From NCBI GenBank assembly GCA_965153455.1, contig OZ234501.1, positions 4,030,001 through 4,094,000 on the forward strand: a DNA stretch of 64,000 bases. Reading direction: 5' to 3'. The stretch's first letter is position 1, and every line of letters starts with the position of its first letter. Below, piece by piece: positions 12,624-25,200 of this stretch. Below the pieces are notes generated by a model, which saw only the letters and a program-made list of their open reading frames with translations, was not told where the DNA came from and searched no databases. This stretch comes from Sphagnum compactum (Eukaryota; Bryophyta; Sphagnopsida; Sphagnales). A program made the translations under genes and the position numbers.

Positions 12624-13150
12624 AACAACTGTCGGTTCCATGTATTTTTAAAACGAATTCATAATCACAGAACCGTCTATTTTGGTTATTTCAAAAAGCC
12701 TCAAAGAGTGGACGGTTATTCATGAAAGAACCCACAGTAAATAACCAGCAACTTTTTCATGCAGTTAGTTGTTTGAAAATTTCCTTCCCCCTCCCCCCAC
12801 ACACAAAAGAGAGACCCCCATGCTTATATATGAGAGCTGGTTCTTTTGCTCTCTTATTAACTGCAGTTATGAGGCCCCTAGCTAGGAAATTCCCCGGCAA
12901 TAGAAAAGAAAAGAGAAGAAATCCCTGATAATCGCAGGTCAGTCGGTTCCTGTTTGCGATAACTGCCCAACACTGGTTCATTCCAGTGTTGGGTGTGCAT
13001 TTTGATATTGTGTATACAACCACCAGTTCTGATTCTTTTAATATTCTTACAATCAGAGAACCTCTGGTTCCATGTACTTAAAAAAAAAACGAATCCAAAG
13101 AATCACTGTTTCTGGTTATTTCAAAACCAAGCCAAATAACCACTTGTGGT
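12624..13150. repeat. Two diverged copies of a ~100-bp repeat upstream of the expansin gene
   Basis: Copy 1 (about 12633-12720) and copy 2 (about 13060-13145) share GGTTCCATGTA, a short A/T run, ACGAATxCA, AATCAC and GGTTATTTCAAAA in the same order. They lie 0.7-1.2 kb upstream of the expansin start codon. Whether they have any regulatory role is unknown. Confidence 0.5.
12966..12993. repeat. Perfect hairpin, 11-bp stem, 6-nt loop
   Basis: CCCAACACTGG, then TTCATT, then CCAGTGTTGGG form a perfect stem-loop. The half-site CAACACTGG also occurs near 5673, 19610 and 20923, and inverted near 44936, so it may be part of a dispersed element end. Confidence 0.6.
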
Positions 13151-13331
13151 TTTGTTTTATTGTTTTTGTTAAAAGGGGAAGGCGGGGTGGGGGGGATTTG
13201 TTTTTTTCCCAAAACTGAGAACAGTGATTATTATATGTATCACAACCGGGTATTTGAAAATTTGAGAACCACCCTGATAACCGGTTTCCAATGACCGCCC
13301 GATTACACTGGTGGAAAGAGAAAGCAGCCCT

Positions 13332-13373
13332 GTTGAGAGAGAGAAGAGAAGAGAAGAGAAGAGAAGAGAAGGT
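13332..13373. repeat. (GAGAA)n microsatellite
   Basis: A GAGA run is followed by about six GAGAA pentamers. It lies about 500 bp upstream of the expansin start codon. Confidence 0.8.
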
Positions 13374-13627
13374 TTCAATACGAGTAGTCGGCCAGCAAAA
13401 TCAGGAAATCACAACATACCAAAACACTTAGTTAGGAAAGCAGAACATACTAAAAACACTTAGTTTCTGGCCGCTGCTGCTGCCGAGACTAGGCGCGACT
13501 TACGGCGAATTTTACAGAAAGCGGTTGACCGTTGATTGCGGTGACGGCGAGAATCCAAGTGTCCCCTCAGATCCCCCTTTGCTGTCGCCGGATGGGTAAT
13601 TGGGCTGATTTCCCGCAGCTGTAGAGA

Positions 13628-13702
13628 CAACATTAAGGCTGGATATATATGTATATATATACAGCAGTCATCTCATGTGCTCGTATCTCGTATAGTATAA
13701 AT
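13628..13702 (+). promoter_or_regulatory. Probable core promoter of the beta-expansin gene (TATA-rich)
   Basis: An alternating TA stretch (GATATATATGTATATATATA) around 13640-13660 and a second TATA-like TATAGTATAAAT near 13691 precede the expansin start codon at 13863. Either would place transcription start in a usual position for a plant 5' leader. This is an inference from position and composition only. Confidence 0.4.
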
Positions 13703-13862
13703 CAAATGCAGATTCGTCTACCAATGTTGCAATCTCATGAGTGTGCTGTTGAGAAGTCACGTAGGTGTTTTACTCATGCAGTGGTCTAGTCTCTAGCTAG
13801 CTGTTCAGGAGCAGCTTTTGCAATTGCTTAAGTTAAATTAGCAAAACACTAGTACTATATTA

Positions 13863-15467
13863 ATGGCTGCATTCTTTCGTGAACTGTTGCTAGTGTTGGC
13901 GCTGCTTCTGTGCATATTTGCCGGCCGTCTGCCTTTGTATTCATGCCAAAGCAGCAACGATACGCAGTGGCAGTCAGCCACTAACGGTGCAACTTGGTAC
14001 GGAGCACCGGATGGAGATGGCTCTGATGGTAAAATATAGAATTTGTCCATGCACCTTCAGCCCAGCTAGTCGTGATCATGAACACTTAGTACTATATGAT
14101 TTACAAGCTGGAAGCAATCTCGATGCCAGTGGTCTAGCGTTTTTCGTCATAAAAAAAAAGTTGTAATTACCCACCAAGCGTTTCAGGTGTTTCTGTTAGC
14201 ATGCATGCATTTAGAAGAGTTTGACTCTCCCCCAGGAAGGAAAAATGAAGCCATACATGTACTGGTTCATGATATTGTATTTTATAGCCATGTGCTGATC
14301 AAGTGATTCTGTTTTTCGCCCCTGCTGCACGCATGGTGCATGGCGGTTATTCTTGATTGCAGCGGGTGCATGTGGGTATGGAACTCTTTCCAGTTCGCCC
14401 TACGGAAGCAGCATCACCGCTGTGAATGCGCCTCTTTTCCAAGATGGAGCAGGCTGCGGAGTCTGTTACGAAATCCAGTGTACCAACAGCGGCCTGTGTA
14501 AGTCGACACCCACCACTGTGGTTGTCACGGACCTGTGCCCCGGAGGTGCGTGGTGTGATGGCAGCAACCCCCACTTCGATCTCAGTGGCACCGCTTTCAG
14601 CAATTTGGCGGTTCCAGGCCAGGAGGCGGCTCTCCGCACAGTCGGTGTTCTTGATCCTCTTCTTTATAAGAGGTAAAGAGATCGTCTTTCTTCCATTCGG
14701 CATCAAAGTTCAACGGCCGACCAAACTTCCATAAAACTAGGAAACAGCGTATTAAATGTTGTTGCTTAGTGGTGATCTTAAGATCTCTGTATGTAGTCTA
14801 TAATGCTGAGAAATCTCACGTTGACTGGTCCCCAACTTGGTGGATGATCATGACTCATGCAGGGTTCCGTGTTCCTACCCGGCGGGAACCACGATTTCCT
14901 TTACTGTGGATCCGGGGTCCAACTCTTTCTGGCTCGCACTAGTTATCAAGTACGTGGGAGGCCCGGGAGACATTCAAGCCGTGCAAATCCAGCAGGTTAG
15001 TACACCAAGACATATGCTAATAATACAAAGAAATGCGTTTTCTTTAGTACCACCAGCCATGTAACATGATTCTCACGCAGTGCTCTGATGCTTGTATGCA
15101 TTTCAGTTATAAACAGTTATGAATGTTCTGCACAGACTGTGCATGCATGACAGCTTAATCCATTTTTTCCTTAATCTGCTAGATATATATATATACATTT
15201 TCCATGAGTTGCATCAGCTGACACCCATTACATGTATTATGATCCTGTAATCAATTGCAGGCTGGCGACAACTCTGGGTGGCAATCCATGACGCACAACT
15301 GGGGTGCTAACTGGATGTTTCAGTCCACCACCGGAGGTCCAATTCAAGGGCCTCTTTCCATTCGTTTGGCGGCTAAGCTGGATGGCCAAGTTGCAGTTGC
15401 GGAGAATGTCATACCCGCCGGGTTTTCAAATGGTGCAACTTATTCGTCTTCAGTGCAGTTTGCATAA
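13863..15467 (+). CDS. Beta-expansin (cell-wall loosening protein), four exons
   Basis: Predicted exons are 13863-14028, 14363-14672, 14863-14995 and 15261-15467, all with GT..AG introns, totalling 816 nt (271 aa), normal for expansins. The first ~28 residues form a hydrophobic secretion signal. The N-terminal double-psi barrel domain shows TWYG (residues 44-47), GACGYG from residue 57, paired cysteines (GCGVCY, CDGSNPHFDLSG) and the HFD signature at 126-128. The C-terminal carbohydrate-binding domain has SFWLALVIKYVGG and the tryptophan-rich NWGANWMF stretch. GACGYG and the missing alpha-expansin insertion favour the EXPB branch. Expansins loosen cellulose-xyloglucan or xylan contacts in the wall without hydrolysis. 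The first junction gives Ala (G|CG) before GACGYG, which is tolerable. No stops or frameshifts are seen, and the exons are less AT-rich than their flanks. Confidence 0.92.
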
Positions 15468-18400
15468 TTTAGTATTTGAATCCTTAGCTAGAATTAACAG
15501 CTATTCCTGTCCCCTAGTAGTGATCAAAGTCAGCAGCTGGTTATGTCTGCTGAGTGCTCTACTCCAATTTCCATTCCAAGTCCAATTTTGTTGGATACAA
15601 ACAGTTAGAGACTTGAGATCCAAAAGAGTTCCCAGTCCTGAGTTGTTTCATTTTGCATAAGATGAATATTGTGAACTATACATGAAAGTTGTGCATGTCT
15701 GTAGTCATGAGTATAAGGGACTTAAAACATATAGGAATTAGAAGTGGATTTAATATATAGTAACTAAATTTCCTTAAATTAGATTATTATATATAAATAT
15801 ATATATACTTATTTATTTTGGGGGTAACTAGCCATAGGGTGAAATTTTGATATGGTACCAAATGATCAAATTGGAAAATTTTAATGATGATTGTAGAACA
15901 AAATTGGATTTAGAATTATAGTTCTAAGTTCTAATTATACTAAGTCACCTTTCACAAAATTCCATCCATGAACCAATGGCACTCTTAAATCAGTCTAGCT
16001 CCTATTGGTGATGAGGTACATCTCTATGGTTCAATAGATGTGGGCATCCATTTAACAAGTCCAATTTAGATTAAGGGCTCATTCAAGATTGACCTAGTAG
16101 TTTAAATTAAAAGCTTTCTCCCTAAGTAGCTCACAGGGACTTTGTCTATACTCTAAGATTAGTGACCTGTCTTTTCTTTCTCTATGAGTACATTATTCCT
16201 TTATCATGCTCGAGTCTATGTATTAATTAAAATAGGTGTTTGTTTGTATTTGATTTTTTTTTTGGGGTGGTTAAACCTTAACCCTCCCAAACGGTGGGGA
16301 CCCTTGTTTATGCTTTTGATATTGTCAAAAAGGCCTCAAATTTCATAATTTTTAAACCAATGAAACAAAAGTTATTAATTTTTTCTAAAGATTAATTCCC
16401 TTTCATTATATTGGCCCTTCCATTTGCCCTTTCTTATTACATGTGGGATTTCCCATTGGCCATCCTACTTCACCCTTCATACTATCACCAATAGTTCACT
16501 GTATTAGATGGAAAATGCAGGAGTTTTTTCATAAGTAGTTTTGTTGAAAAATTGTGTCCCTCTGGAAAGATCCATGAAGATGATCACATTTGGGCCACTG
16601 ACACAAGGGTCACTAAATTTAATGCAATAACCACTACCAACAAAACATGTGTTTCTTCCATGAACCAATGACATTTGAGGGGGGTGGGGGTTGATTATGC
16701 TTATGAAATTATGATTGTTGAAAATATGGAATTTATGGTCATGAACTTTTTGTGACTTTCTGGCACTACTGCAAAGGGTTCTACATGTGATCAATTTTTA
16801 AAACCTAAAAAACATTGAGATCAATGTGATTGAGTTTTCTTAATCCATTGTGCACATAATCCATTTGTGCCAAGTTATTTATTGGAAGTTTGATGGTGGA
16901 AAATTGTAATTGTAATATGTACACGTGAGAAATTCCTGAATCTAATTTGTTTACAAAATTGTCCATAGCTTTTCACTTATAAACATCCGGAGGTTCTTAT
17001 GACTTTTTGATGTTGATATAACAAATTGAGTTACTTTTGTAAGATCTGTTTGAGTGCAAAAAATGGAATTAGGTCTAAATGGGTAAAAATGAAATTTGAT
17101 GATGCAACTTGGAGTTCAATCTAGTGACTAAAACCTATTAAACTTAAGATATACAATAGAGAATTGTGAGTTTATATCAGTATTTTTTTCCAAAAATTTG
17201 ATATCAAATATTTTGTGAATTGTTCCAAAAAAATTAGGAAAATTAGGGGAATATACATTTTGAAAACAAACAATTCAAAAATTCTTCCAATTTTTTTCTT
17301 GAAGAAACAATAGAAAACAATTGTGAAAAAAAAACACAAATTAGTATGACTTTGTTTCCAACTGCAATTATTTCCTTAAAAAATGGGCTTAGTTTTTACC
17401 ATAAACCTCAAATTTTTTTTTCATGAAATTGGAATAAAATCTCACCATCACTGAAAATTTAATTCTAAAAAATTTCATGATCACATATCAAAGCCCAATT
17501 TACGAAAGAGATAGGATTATAGCATCAAAGCCTTTTTTTTTTCTATGAATTAATTTGTCGATATATTTTTTGAAAAAGTCTTACTTTGGTGTAGGAACTA
17601 TTTTTCGTCATTTTATTTCTTAAACTTAATAGAGATATTCGTAAAATGACCCCCTTTTGGGCTCTTGGTTCATCCCTTAACCTTTCTTTTAACCTTTAAA
17701 CATTGATATCCATTAATAGCCTAATGAAGCTTTATTAAATATGGATATAAAATGCAGGAACTCAGCATTAAATGCACAAGGTTCGAGAATATTAATAGTT
17801 GTAGCAACATCAGTGATTGGTTGAAGTCAATCAAGAAAATAAAGCCAAGGTGGAACTCAGATTTGACCAAATTTGGTGCTTATCTGAATTCAGTCCTTGT
17901 TTAAGTCTGATGTACCCACATCACATCACACGTCCCTAACATTTCATTAAAGTTCAATTTTGCAATTTGCAATTTGAACTGGAGTAAATTGGCTTCCACC
18001 AATGCAAAGGAATAGTTGTTATGATGAGGGTAGGTTAATTGGAGAAGAAGTTGAGTGGACTCTTTTTCATATTTGAACAAGTTTGGACGACCATCTTAAA
18101 CTCTTCTTTAAGCACTTTCATTAAAAGTTGATCTTAAAAAACAATCTTAATATCAAAAAGGACTTTGTCATTTTGAAAGCTTTTAAATGAAATATGATTT
18201 AATATCTTCGTAAATAGGGGTTTTTAAATTTAATTCTTAAACCTTAACTATTATCAATCTTCAAAATGTTATGTCCCAAAATTTTCAAAACATTTCACTA
18301 ATATATTGTAAAATAAAAGTTCATATTTCGTTTAAATATATTATGATAATACATATGAAATTCTATTTAAAATTAACCATTCATTATTTTATTATGATTT

Positions 18401-18760
18401 TTTCATTGTTGAAAAACTTCATATGTTAACTTTCCATACATGAGTCCCTTTTTATGATATTATATAAAATTAAATTTTTTATGCAACAATGAATAAAAAA
18501 CTATCACTAGAATAGTTGATATAATTTATTATAATTTGCAACTACCTTTAGATTGAATGTAGTGACATACAATAGATAAGGGTCACCTTTTAAGGCATCC
18601 TAAACTCCCAAGATGTCTCCCTAGATGTCCCAAGATGTCCTTAACATCCCTCCCAATGTCTAACAAGCAATAAATGTTTCAAGGTTTTTAATGCCTCTTT
18701 TAATTTGTTACGACATTTACTATTTTGGTTTGGGTGGAGGTTGAAGAATACATTGTCCCA
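15468..18760. other. 3' flank and AT-rich spacer, nothing recognised
   Basis: The first ~200 bp probably hold the expansin 3' UTR. Beyond it the DNA is AT-rich with frequent stops. The 96-codon minus-strand frame at 16504-16794 has no domain or neighbouring exons. Confidence 0.45.
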
Positions 18761-18769
18761 ATGTGCCTA

Positions 18770-19165
18770 TTGTCTTTTTTGAAATGTTTGGCATCCTTCT
18801 CAACACCCTTGTTGTTCCTCCTAGGGCTTCCCATCACCCTTCTGGTGCCCACCATTGTCCTTGTCATCCTTCTTGGTGTCCCTTATCGTTGTCCCTCATC
18901 ACTTGTCCATTGCCCGAAACAAATTGTTTTTGTTGTACCCCATCACCCTTGCCATCATTCCTTATCATACCTTGACAACCCCTTGTCATCCATTAGCACC
19001 TCCCTATCACTGCATGTGATATCCATCACTTCTCCATCGCCTCAAAAAAAAGAAGTGTTTGTTTTTGCAATGTTCCACCTCAACACCCCATCCATCACTC
19101 TTGTTACACCTCTAAACCTCCTTGCCCTGTGCCCCACCCCCAACTCCACCCAAGTGCACCTCATT
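18770..19165 (+). repeat. Pyrimidine-rich degenerate minisatellite (CATCACCCTTG-like)
   Basis: Variants of CCCATCACCCTT, CTTGTCATCC and CCATTGTCC recur throughout. The 150-codon frame at 18725-19177 encodes a low-complexity Leu/Pro/Ser/His sequence and is best read as a product of the repeat, not a protein gene. Confidence 0.5.
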
Positions 19166-19187
19166 GCATGTTTGTAACAAGAAAAAG

Positions 19188-19211
19188 TTTTTTTTTTTTT
19201 TTTTTTTTTTT
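19188..19211. repeat. Homopolymer: 24 consecutive T
   Basis: A pure 24-T run. A second run of 22 T lies at 19849-19870. Either could be the reversed poly(A) tail of a retroposed sequence, but no source transcript is recognisable. Confidence 0.85.
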
Positions 19212-19520
19212 CCTTTTCATATCACCTTGATCATTGTTGTCTGAAAAAATAACCTCAACATCCCATAAAAACTCTTGCACATACTTTTGAGCCTTTTTTT
19301 AGAACCCACGATAACCAGATTGGGACATCTTAGCTTGGTCAAGATGTCCCAATCTAGGTATATCTTTGGGACTGGCAATCGAACATACTCATTGGTCCTG
19401 GTGGTTTGCTTTTAATAGCCCCCCCTATATGCAGTTCCGGTTATAGTTTTATTGGTGGGGTTGCCAAAAAAAAAGACAGCTAAACTTAGACATTTAATTT
19501 TATTATACAGAGTGACATAC

Positions 19521-19640
19521 TGAGCACCGGTGGAGATGCTCTTAGGTCATATCAGACTGGTCTACTATTTGATACCAGTGTTCATACCAGTCTCTGACCT
19601 TGTATACCAGACCAACACTGGTTGTCACTCCTACGTTTTG
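19521..19640. mobile_element. MITE-end-like palindromic segment
   Basis: GAGCACCGGTGGAGATGCTC contains a nested palindrome (GAGCA..TGCTC and CACCGGTG); read on the other strand it resembles the GAGCATCTCCA ends common in plant MITEs. AGACTGGT at about 19553 is reversed as ACCAGTCT some 40 bp on, followed by CCAACACTGG. Neither a partner end nor a target duplication was found. Confidence 0.3.
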
Positions 19641-19848
19641 TTTAAACATTTTCTTGGTTTTCAAATATATGATGAAATCGATAGATATTGCTTGTGACAG
19701 ATGCCATTTATTGATCATGAGGTCATTCTATGAGTTTAGAATGCCTTACAAAGTGAACAAAGGAGAATCATTGCAAGGTGAATTAAGATTTTCCTTAATT
19801 CTTGAATGTCTTACTATTAAGAAAGGTTGTTTGTATGTTTTGTATGTC

Positions 19849-19870
19849 TTTTTTTTTTTTTTTTTTTTTT
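19849..19870. repeat. Homopolymer: 22 consecutive T
   Basis: A pure 22-T run just before the dispersed repeat copy beginning near 19931. Confidence 0.85.
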
Positions 19871-19930
19871 GTCACATTGAGATATCCCAAACCATGGTGT
19901 TCCCCCTCCAAAATGGTGATCATGCTAGAA

Positions 19931-20085
19931 AGATTTAGTCAACTCTGGCTATGAACCAATTATGAAATACAAATAATTTAATCAACACTATGTATTTATA
20001 GTTAATCAACACACTAAAAACTAAAATAAAATTCTAATGAGTTTTTACTTTCACTTTTGGTGATTGAAACTCTCCAAAATCAATT
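19931..20085 (+). repeat. Dispersed repeat family B, copy 1
   Basis: AGATTTAGTCAACTCTGGCTATGAACC here corresponds to a close variant at 58789, followed in both places by AAATACAAAT or AAGTACAAAT, then TTTAATCA and GATTGAAAxTCTCCAAAA. Both copies are on the same strand. Confidence 0.55.
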
Positions 20086-20215
20086 CATTTTTCAATATTT
20101 GAATTTTTCTTTTCTTTTTGACAAATTTTCACCAACACAAAAAATGCAAAATCTAATGTAAATACTGATGAACTATTGGAAATTATACGGAAACATAAGA
20201 GGGAAATAAGGGGGC

Positions 20216-20239
20216 GGGGGGGGGGGGGGGGGGGGGGGG
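20216..20239. repeat. Homopolymer: 24 consecutive G
   Basis: A pure run of 24 G, preceded by GGGGGC, between repeat copies B (19931-20085) and C (20325-20530). Confidence 0.9.
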
Positions 20240-20324
20240 TTTGTTTGGAGAGTGTTTTGCTCAAATTGGAACCTTCCCCAAGGACTTGAGCATTGCACTC
20301 GTGTTTACAACTATAGTGCAAAAC

Positions 20325-20530
20325 TTATTGAATTTTGAACAACAATTTTGTAATTGAAAATTCAACAAAATTAAACTTAAGAAATTTAAGGATATTGGGT
20401 TGTGCTCCTTTTGGAAAGCCCTCAATGAGTAGGGTTTTAGGGATACAATTTCATGCTTTTTAGACCTAAGGTGCAGGAGATATAAAATTTTAAGTAATTT
20501 TTGTCACTAAAATTCAATAAAATCATAATT
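20325..20530 (+). repeat. Dispersed repeat family C, copy 2
   Basis: It aligns with 4704-4920: TTATTGAATxTTGAAC, GAAAATTCAA, GATATTGGG, GGAAAGxCCT, GAGTAGGGTTT, CTTTTTAGACCTAA and GCAGGAGATAT occur in matching order. It is moderately diverged and non-coding. Confidence 0.6.
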
Positions 20531-20559
20531 GAAATTGAATTGGATTTAAGACCTGGGTA

Positions 20560-21660
20560 AAGAATGTGTACCATTTGTCCCATTCAAAATTCATTCAACA
20601 TTACAATATGTGCTCAATGACACTAGCCATGTACTACTTGAATGTAACTAACAACATTGGCTTATTACTAATAGAATTATGAAACTAATTGGCAATGAAA
20701 TCAAGGGCAATCAAAAGTCTAACTACTTTTCAATGGAAAATAGCATGTTTATGCCACTCAAAGTAAACTTCTTTGCTAAATTATGGTTATCACCTAATTC
20801 CAGTGTAGTGCTAACATAGAAGGTATGAAAAACCCAAAAAAAAAAACAAAACCCCCCACAAAACCCTAAATCCTAAACCCCACAACAGGACCACTCTTCA
20901 AAGTCCATATCAACCCAACACTGGTCATTCATTCATTACTTATGGCCATCTTTTAGTTCTAGTCTAATAGATAAAACATCACTATCTACTTCTTATTGCA
21001 CACACAACAATGCAAAAGGCAAAAGGAACTAGGATTGATTACATTGAAAATTTATTAGTTTCTATATATGTTATGTGGATTATAGCAAAACAATGAACAT
21101 GTCTTAATCTATCACAAGTCAGCCTCCATAACTTGAAGCAAGCTCCCACATCATTTCCAAAAATGAAATCACCCATATTAGTCGAAACGACCAACATTGA
21201 ATGCAATAGTGTTACATGGGTTAACCTACAAATGAGCAATTAAAAACCCAATACATTTTGAAATAATATGCACTTAGGTTACAAAAATTTGAGGTTTCAA
21301 TGATGTCAATTTCTATAATTATAAATTTCATTTGCACCACCCAAAGGTTGAGATTAAGTTCAAGTTCAAAGGTTCAAAGTTTGCCATAGTATAAATTTCA
21401 AATGAAAATTACTGAATCAAAATTTAGTTGCTTTTGTCATCACATGGCATCTTAATTAATATCCAATAACTTCATTTTCCCAATTTTTCCAATTTGGGTT
21501 TAAAAATCTCCCCCAAAACATTGTTTTTAAAAATTAGAAAAAGGTCTCTGAACCCTTCCTCCACACTCTACTAGGCACCTAAGTAATTTTACTAATTACC
21601 ACATAGGTATTAGGTATAGATAAATTAGAATGTGTGGGCAGAAGATATTAATTTTTTATT
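20560..21660. other. AT-rich spacer, nothing recognised
   Basis: No gene, element end or RNA seen. A telo-box-like ACCCTAAATCCTAAACCCC lies near 20863. Confidence 0.4.
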
Positions 21661-21664
21661 ATTC

Positions 21665-22296
21665 TCCCTCCACTCAATCTTACCGTTGATTTGCGTCGTC
21701 AAGTCTATGCAGGCCCTAGATTCCGAGAAATTTAAATTTCGTCAACTGCTAATTTCCCATTGGTTCAGTGACCAGAGAAAATCACAGTCGCAGACCCCGT
21801 AAGAATAGGAACGGATCAGATGCGTTGACAATACAAACCCCACGATCTGGACATCGACGGCTTCAAACTAGCCGTATTTACAACAAGCGTAAAATCCTGA
21901 CCGTCGGAACCCGTTCCCGATGGAAGCTTGAGTCTTTTGGCAGCTGATGAACTGCCGTCGATGAGAGCCCATCCGGCGGCTGAAAATTAGCACCCTGTCG
22001 GACCCTGCATGCGGTAGGCGAGCGCGCAAAGCGGCTCACTTTGGGACGACGGAGGAGGGAAGCGCAGTGCAGTCCGCACACGAGCTTTCAGAGCTCCGGC
22101 GATGTCAAGCGCGATCACGTTAGAAATCTTACTCTAGAGGAGAGAATAAAAAAACATCATGAAGATTGTGATCAGCAATTTCTAGTGGAATTCTCCGTTT
22201 TGTTTTTCCTCGCAAGAATCGTCTACAGTACAGCATTGTTGTTGTGCTTGCAGTTGTTGTCCAGTTTGGGGTCTAGAGACGGACGACTACTTTGCA
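21665..22296 (+). promoter_or_regulatory. Promoter and 5' leader region of the AP2-like gene
   Basis: Base composition turns abruptly less AT-rich at about 21680 and several CpG sites appear, as expected at a plant gene start. Short upstream frames (for example 22041-22325) overlap the start of the main frame and have no domain. No convincing TATA box was identified, so the exact transcription start is open. Confidence 0.4.
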
Positions 22297-25200
22297 ATGG
22301 TTATTGGCGAGGTCGTTGTGGATGATGTTATGACGAAGAGCCTAAGTTCCTGTGGTGATGTTGAGGACTGTAGTAATGCTGTAGCAGCAGGAGCGATTCT
22401 TTGGGCGGATGATGAGAATTACATGAGTTTATACGACCTGCCCGGATTCCAACGTGACGATAATTCTAAGGCGCTGCTGGATCTGCATGGGTTTCCTCCG
22501 CTTGACATAGCGTGTACGAAGATCATGTCGAACAGCTTCGGTGCGTTTCATGAAGCTTGGCGCAGGACGGATGAGTTGTGGGAATTAGGAGGACTGCCTC
22601 TTGATCACACCTTCAGTGGATTCATGACAATTCCAGACGAGAGTATAGATGGTGGCCATGCTGATCACCGCATCATGATGAGCAGTCCAGATCATGAACA
22701 GCCACCGTATTGCGCTGATCTGATAGGAAGTGATCAGCTACATTGCGAGTATATGGAGATGGAAGAGAATTGTTGGTTTCTCGATCAGTCCACAAATGCA
22801 ACCTGCGACGCAGCAATTCGGAACTTAATGGAAACTGACTCACTGGAAGACCCCGCCAGACTATGTACCACAACAGCTGCTCCTACTCGGGGTACGGACA
22901 TTCTATATGCCGATAGAATGTCAGGTGGAACGTGGACGCAAAAGCAGCACAACGAGGTCTTCATTTGTGATCGAAGTACTACCTGCAGCGTCGTTCCAGT
23001 GCAGGTCCCAGCTGATGCAGATGCAGCAGTACTACATAGGTTTCCGAGAGTCCGCCTGGGACATTCTCATTCGGAGTTACGGGATTGGGTACCTTGCGCT
23101 CAAGGCGCAGTAAGCATTGCCGAAAGCATGAGACTTGTTGAAGAGCACAAGCAGGTCGTCAGCTTCGACATGCTCTTCAATAGAGACGACCAAGCTGCTA
23201 ATGGAGACAGCACATGTTTATATGATGTCACACAAGTCTCTCAGTCTCAGCAAGCTGCTGAGCAACCGCGCCATGAATCTTATGAGCAGTCACGGATGAG
23301 TATAGCGCCATGTGTCGATCAGCCGACTCCTGAAAAGGAGTTTGGTATGACTAGATCAGCACATGTACACGGCAGCACGAAATCATCTCGGAAAAAACTC
23401 ATTGGAGTGACTAAGTAAGTAGCAGAAAGTATAGCAAACTCGATACTGTAGATTCATGCTCTGGAATTCTTTGTTGTAGCTGGTGAAGTGAAGTGATCTT
23501 GTTGGTGATCGTCAGCAATTCATGTGTTTCTGACACAAGTTCTTATAATTCTTTCCACTCATGTCTGCAGGCACCGAACATCCGAAAGGTTTGAAGCTCA
23601 TGTCTGGAACGATTTGGACAAGTCCACCAAAAGGTGCGGCAAGCAGGGTAAGTACTAGACACTGAACTAATAGCAGGCTGCTGCAACCACTGCAGCTGAA
23701 TTGTATAGCTCAACAGTTGCTCGATACAATATATGAGCTAGAGAAAATCAGACCTTCAAACTAAATACAATTGATTGAATCTAACAACCATGGAATTGAA
23801 GTGCACAGTACTGATCATCATCAACTCGAATTTCAGAAGAAACAAAAAAAGACACTTTGTTCATGTTTTGTTGATGTCAAACTTAGGGGTTTCTGCTCAT
23901 GATGTGTCTGGGTGGGGTGGTTTGTTTCTTTCTTTGCTTTGGACATGATCCTGATGTGGACGTGCTTCAACACTATGTTGGAATATCCAATCATCAACAA
24001 CAACTCTAACAGAGTATCTTGGTTAGCTGCTTCAAGTTTCCACTTTCCCAAATAGACCATCCTTAATTTTTGCACCATCTTGTTCTGATTCATAAACCCA
24101 TTTGCATGCTCAAAACACAAGAAGCTGGCTTGGGTAGTAACCTTGGGCACTGATTGGGTTGTGAGTAGGCCACTATGTATCTCGGATAGAAGCTGCTAGA
24201 ATACATGATCTGTCAGCCCTGAAGCTGGGCATTCCTTCGAGGAGACCATATGCGATTAATTTCCCAGTAAGAATTTATCTCAAAGCATTTGATTGGCAAT
24301 GGCCTGCAATTTACAGAGATGATCTCTCAGTCTAGATCATGTTCCAAACCTTCTGATTCTATGTCATGTTCTTTTGTATGATCAGGGGGACTTATATCAT
24401 GAGGATTTGGAAGAAATGAAAGATGTACCTTGGAAGGATTACCTGTGGATTCTCAAGAGGTAAGTGCTATGTCGTATTTCTAAACCATGAAACTCTTGGC
24501 CGGAAGTGCTGTATTTTGTTTTGAATTTGCAGCTTGGCAGATGTGAACCCAATGATTCATTTAGGTCTAGTGATCATGACTGATGTGAACATGAATGATC
24601 AGACTAATCTGAAGGATCTACTTTTTTCTTTGCTCAATCTGTGTATAGGAGATCCCACGGATTTACTCGAGGAAGCTCCTGTTTCATAGGAGTGGCAAGG
24701 TAAACATTTGAATCCCATCATGGCTGGGGAAAATTTTATGCTTCAATTGATGGTGAAAATAGGTTAAGAACTCAGTACATAGGCAACTGCCAACCCTGAA
24801 TAGGAATTTATAGGAAATGTGGGATTTGTTGATGTCCAGCTCAAAGAAGCATTCCAAATGGGAGGCTCGAGTGGGTTGCAACAAAACTCCCATTTGCAAG
24901 ACTGACTTGTATCTGGGTATTCATGGTGAGTTTCTGCAACTTCTCTTTACTCTGATAATGTTCTGGATCAAGTGGAAGAATTTAGTTGAAACTTCCAGGT
25001 AATTATGGCAGCTGGAGATAAATTGGCTGTAGAAAATTCCATGTATCAGGACTGCTCTCATATGTTTTGGAAGTTGAAGCATAAGTAACTTCAAGAACAA
25101 ACTGAAATGTGTTAAGAAACTGGCAGTTTAGGTATGCATAAACTGAGCCTAAGTTCATAAGTTTATGTTATGCAGTTGATGAGATAGTGGCTGCACATGC

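Noticed and set aside
14347-14706. 119-codon minus-strand frame and overlapping plus frame over expansin exon 2
   Set aside because: Antisense and alternate-frame shadows of a GC-richer conserved exon; no domain of their own.
18725-19177. 150-codon plus-strand frame
   Set aside because: Low-complexity Leu/Pro/Ser/His translation of a pyrimidine-rich repeat.
23833-24150. 105-codon minus-strand frame
   Set aside because: Lies in introns of the AP2-like gene, overlaps the micro-exon and has no recognisable domain.
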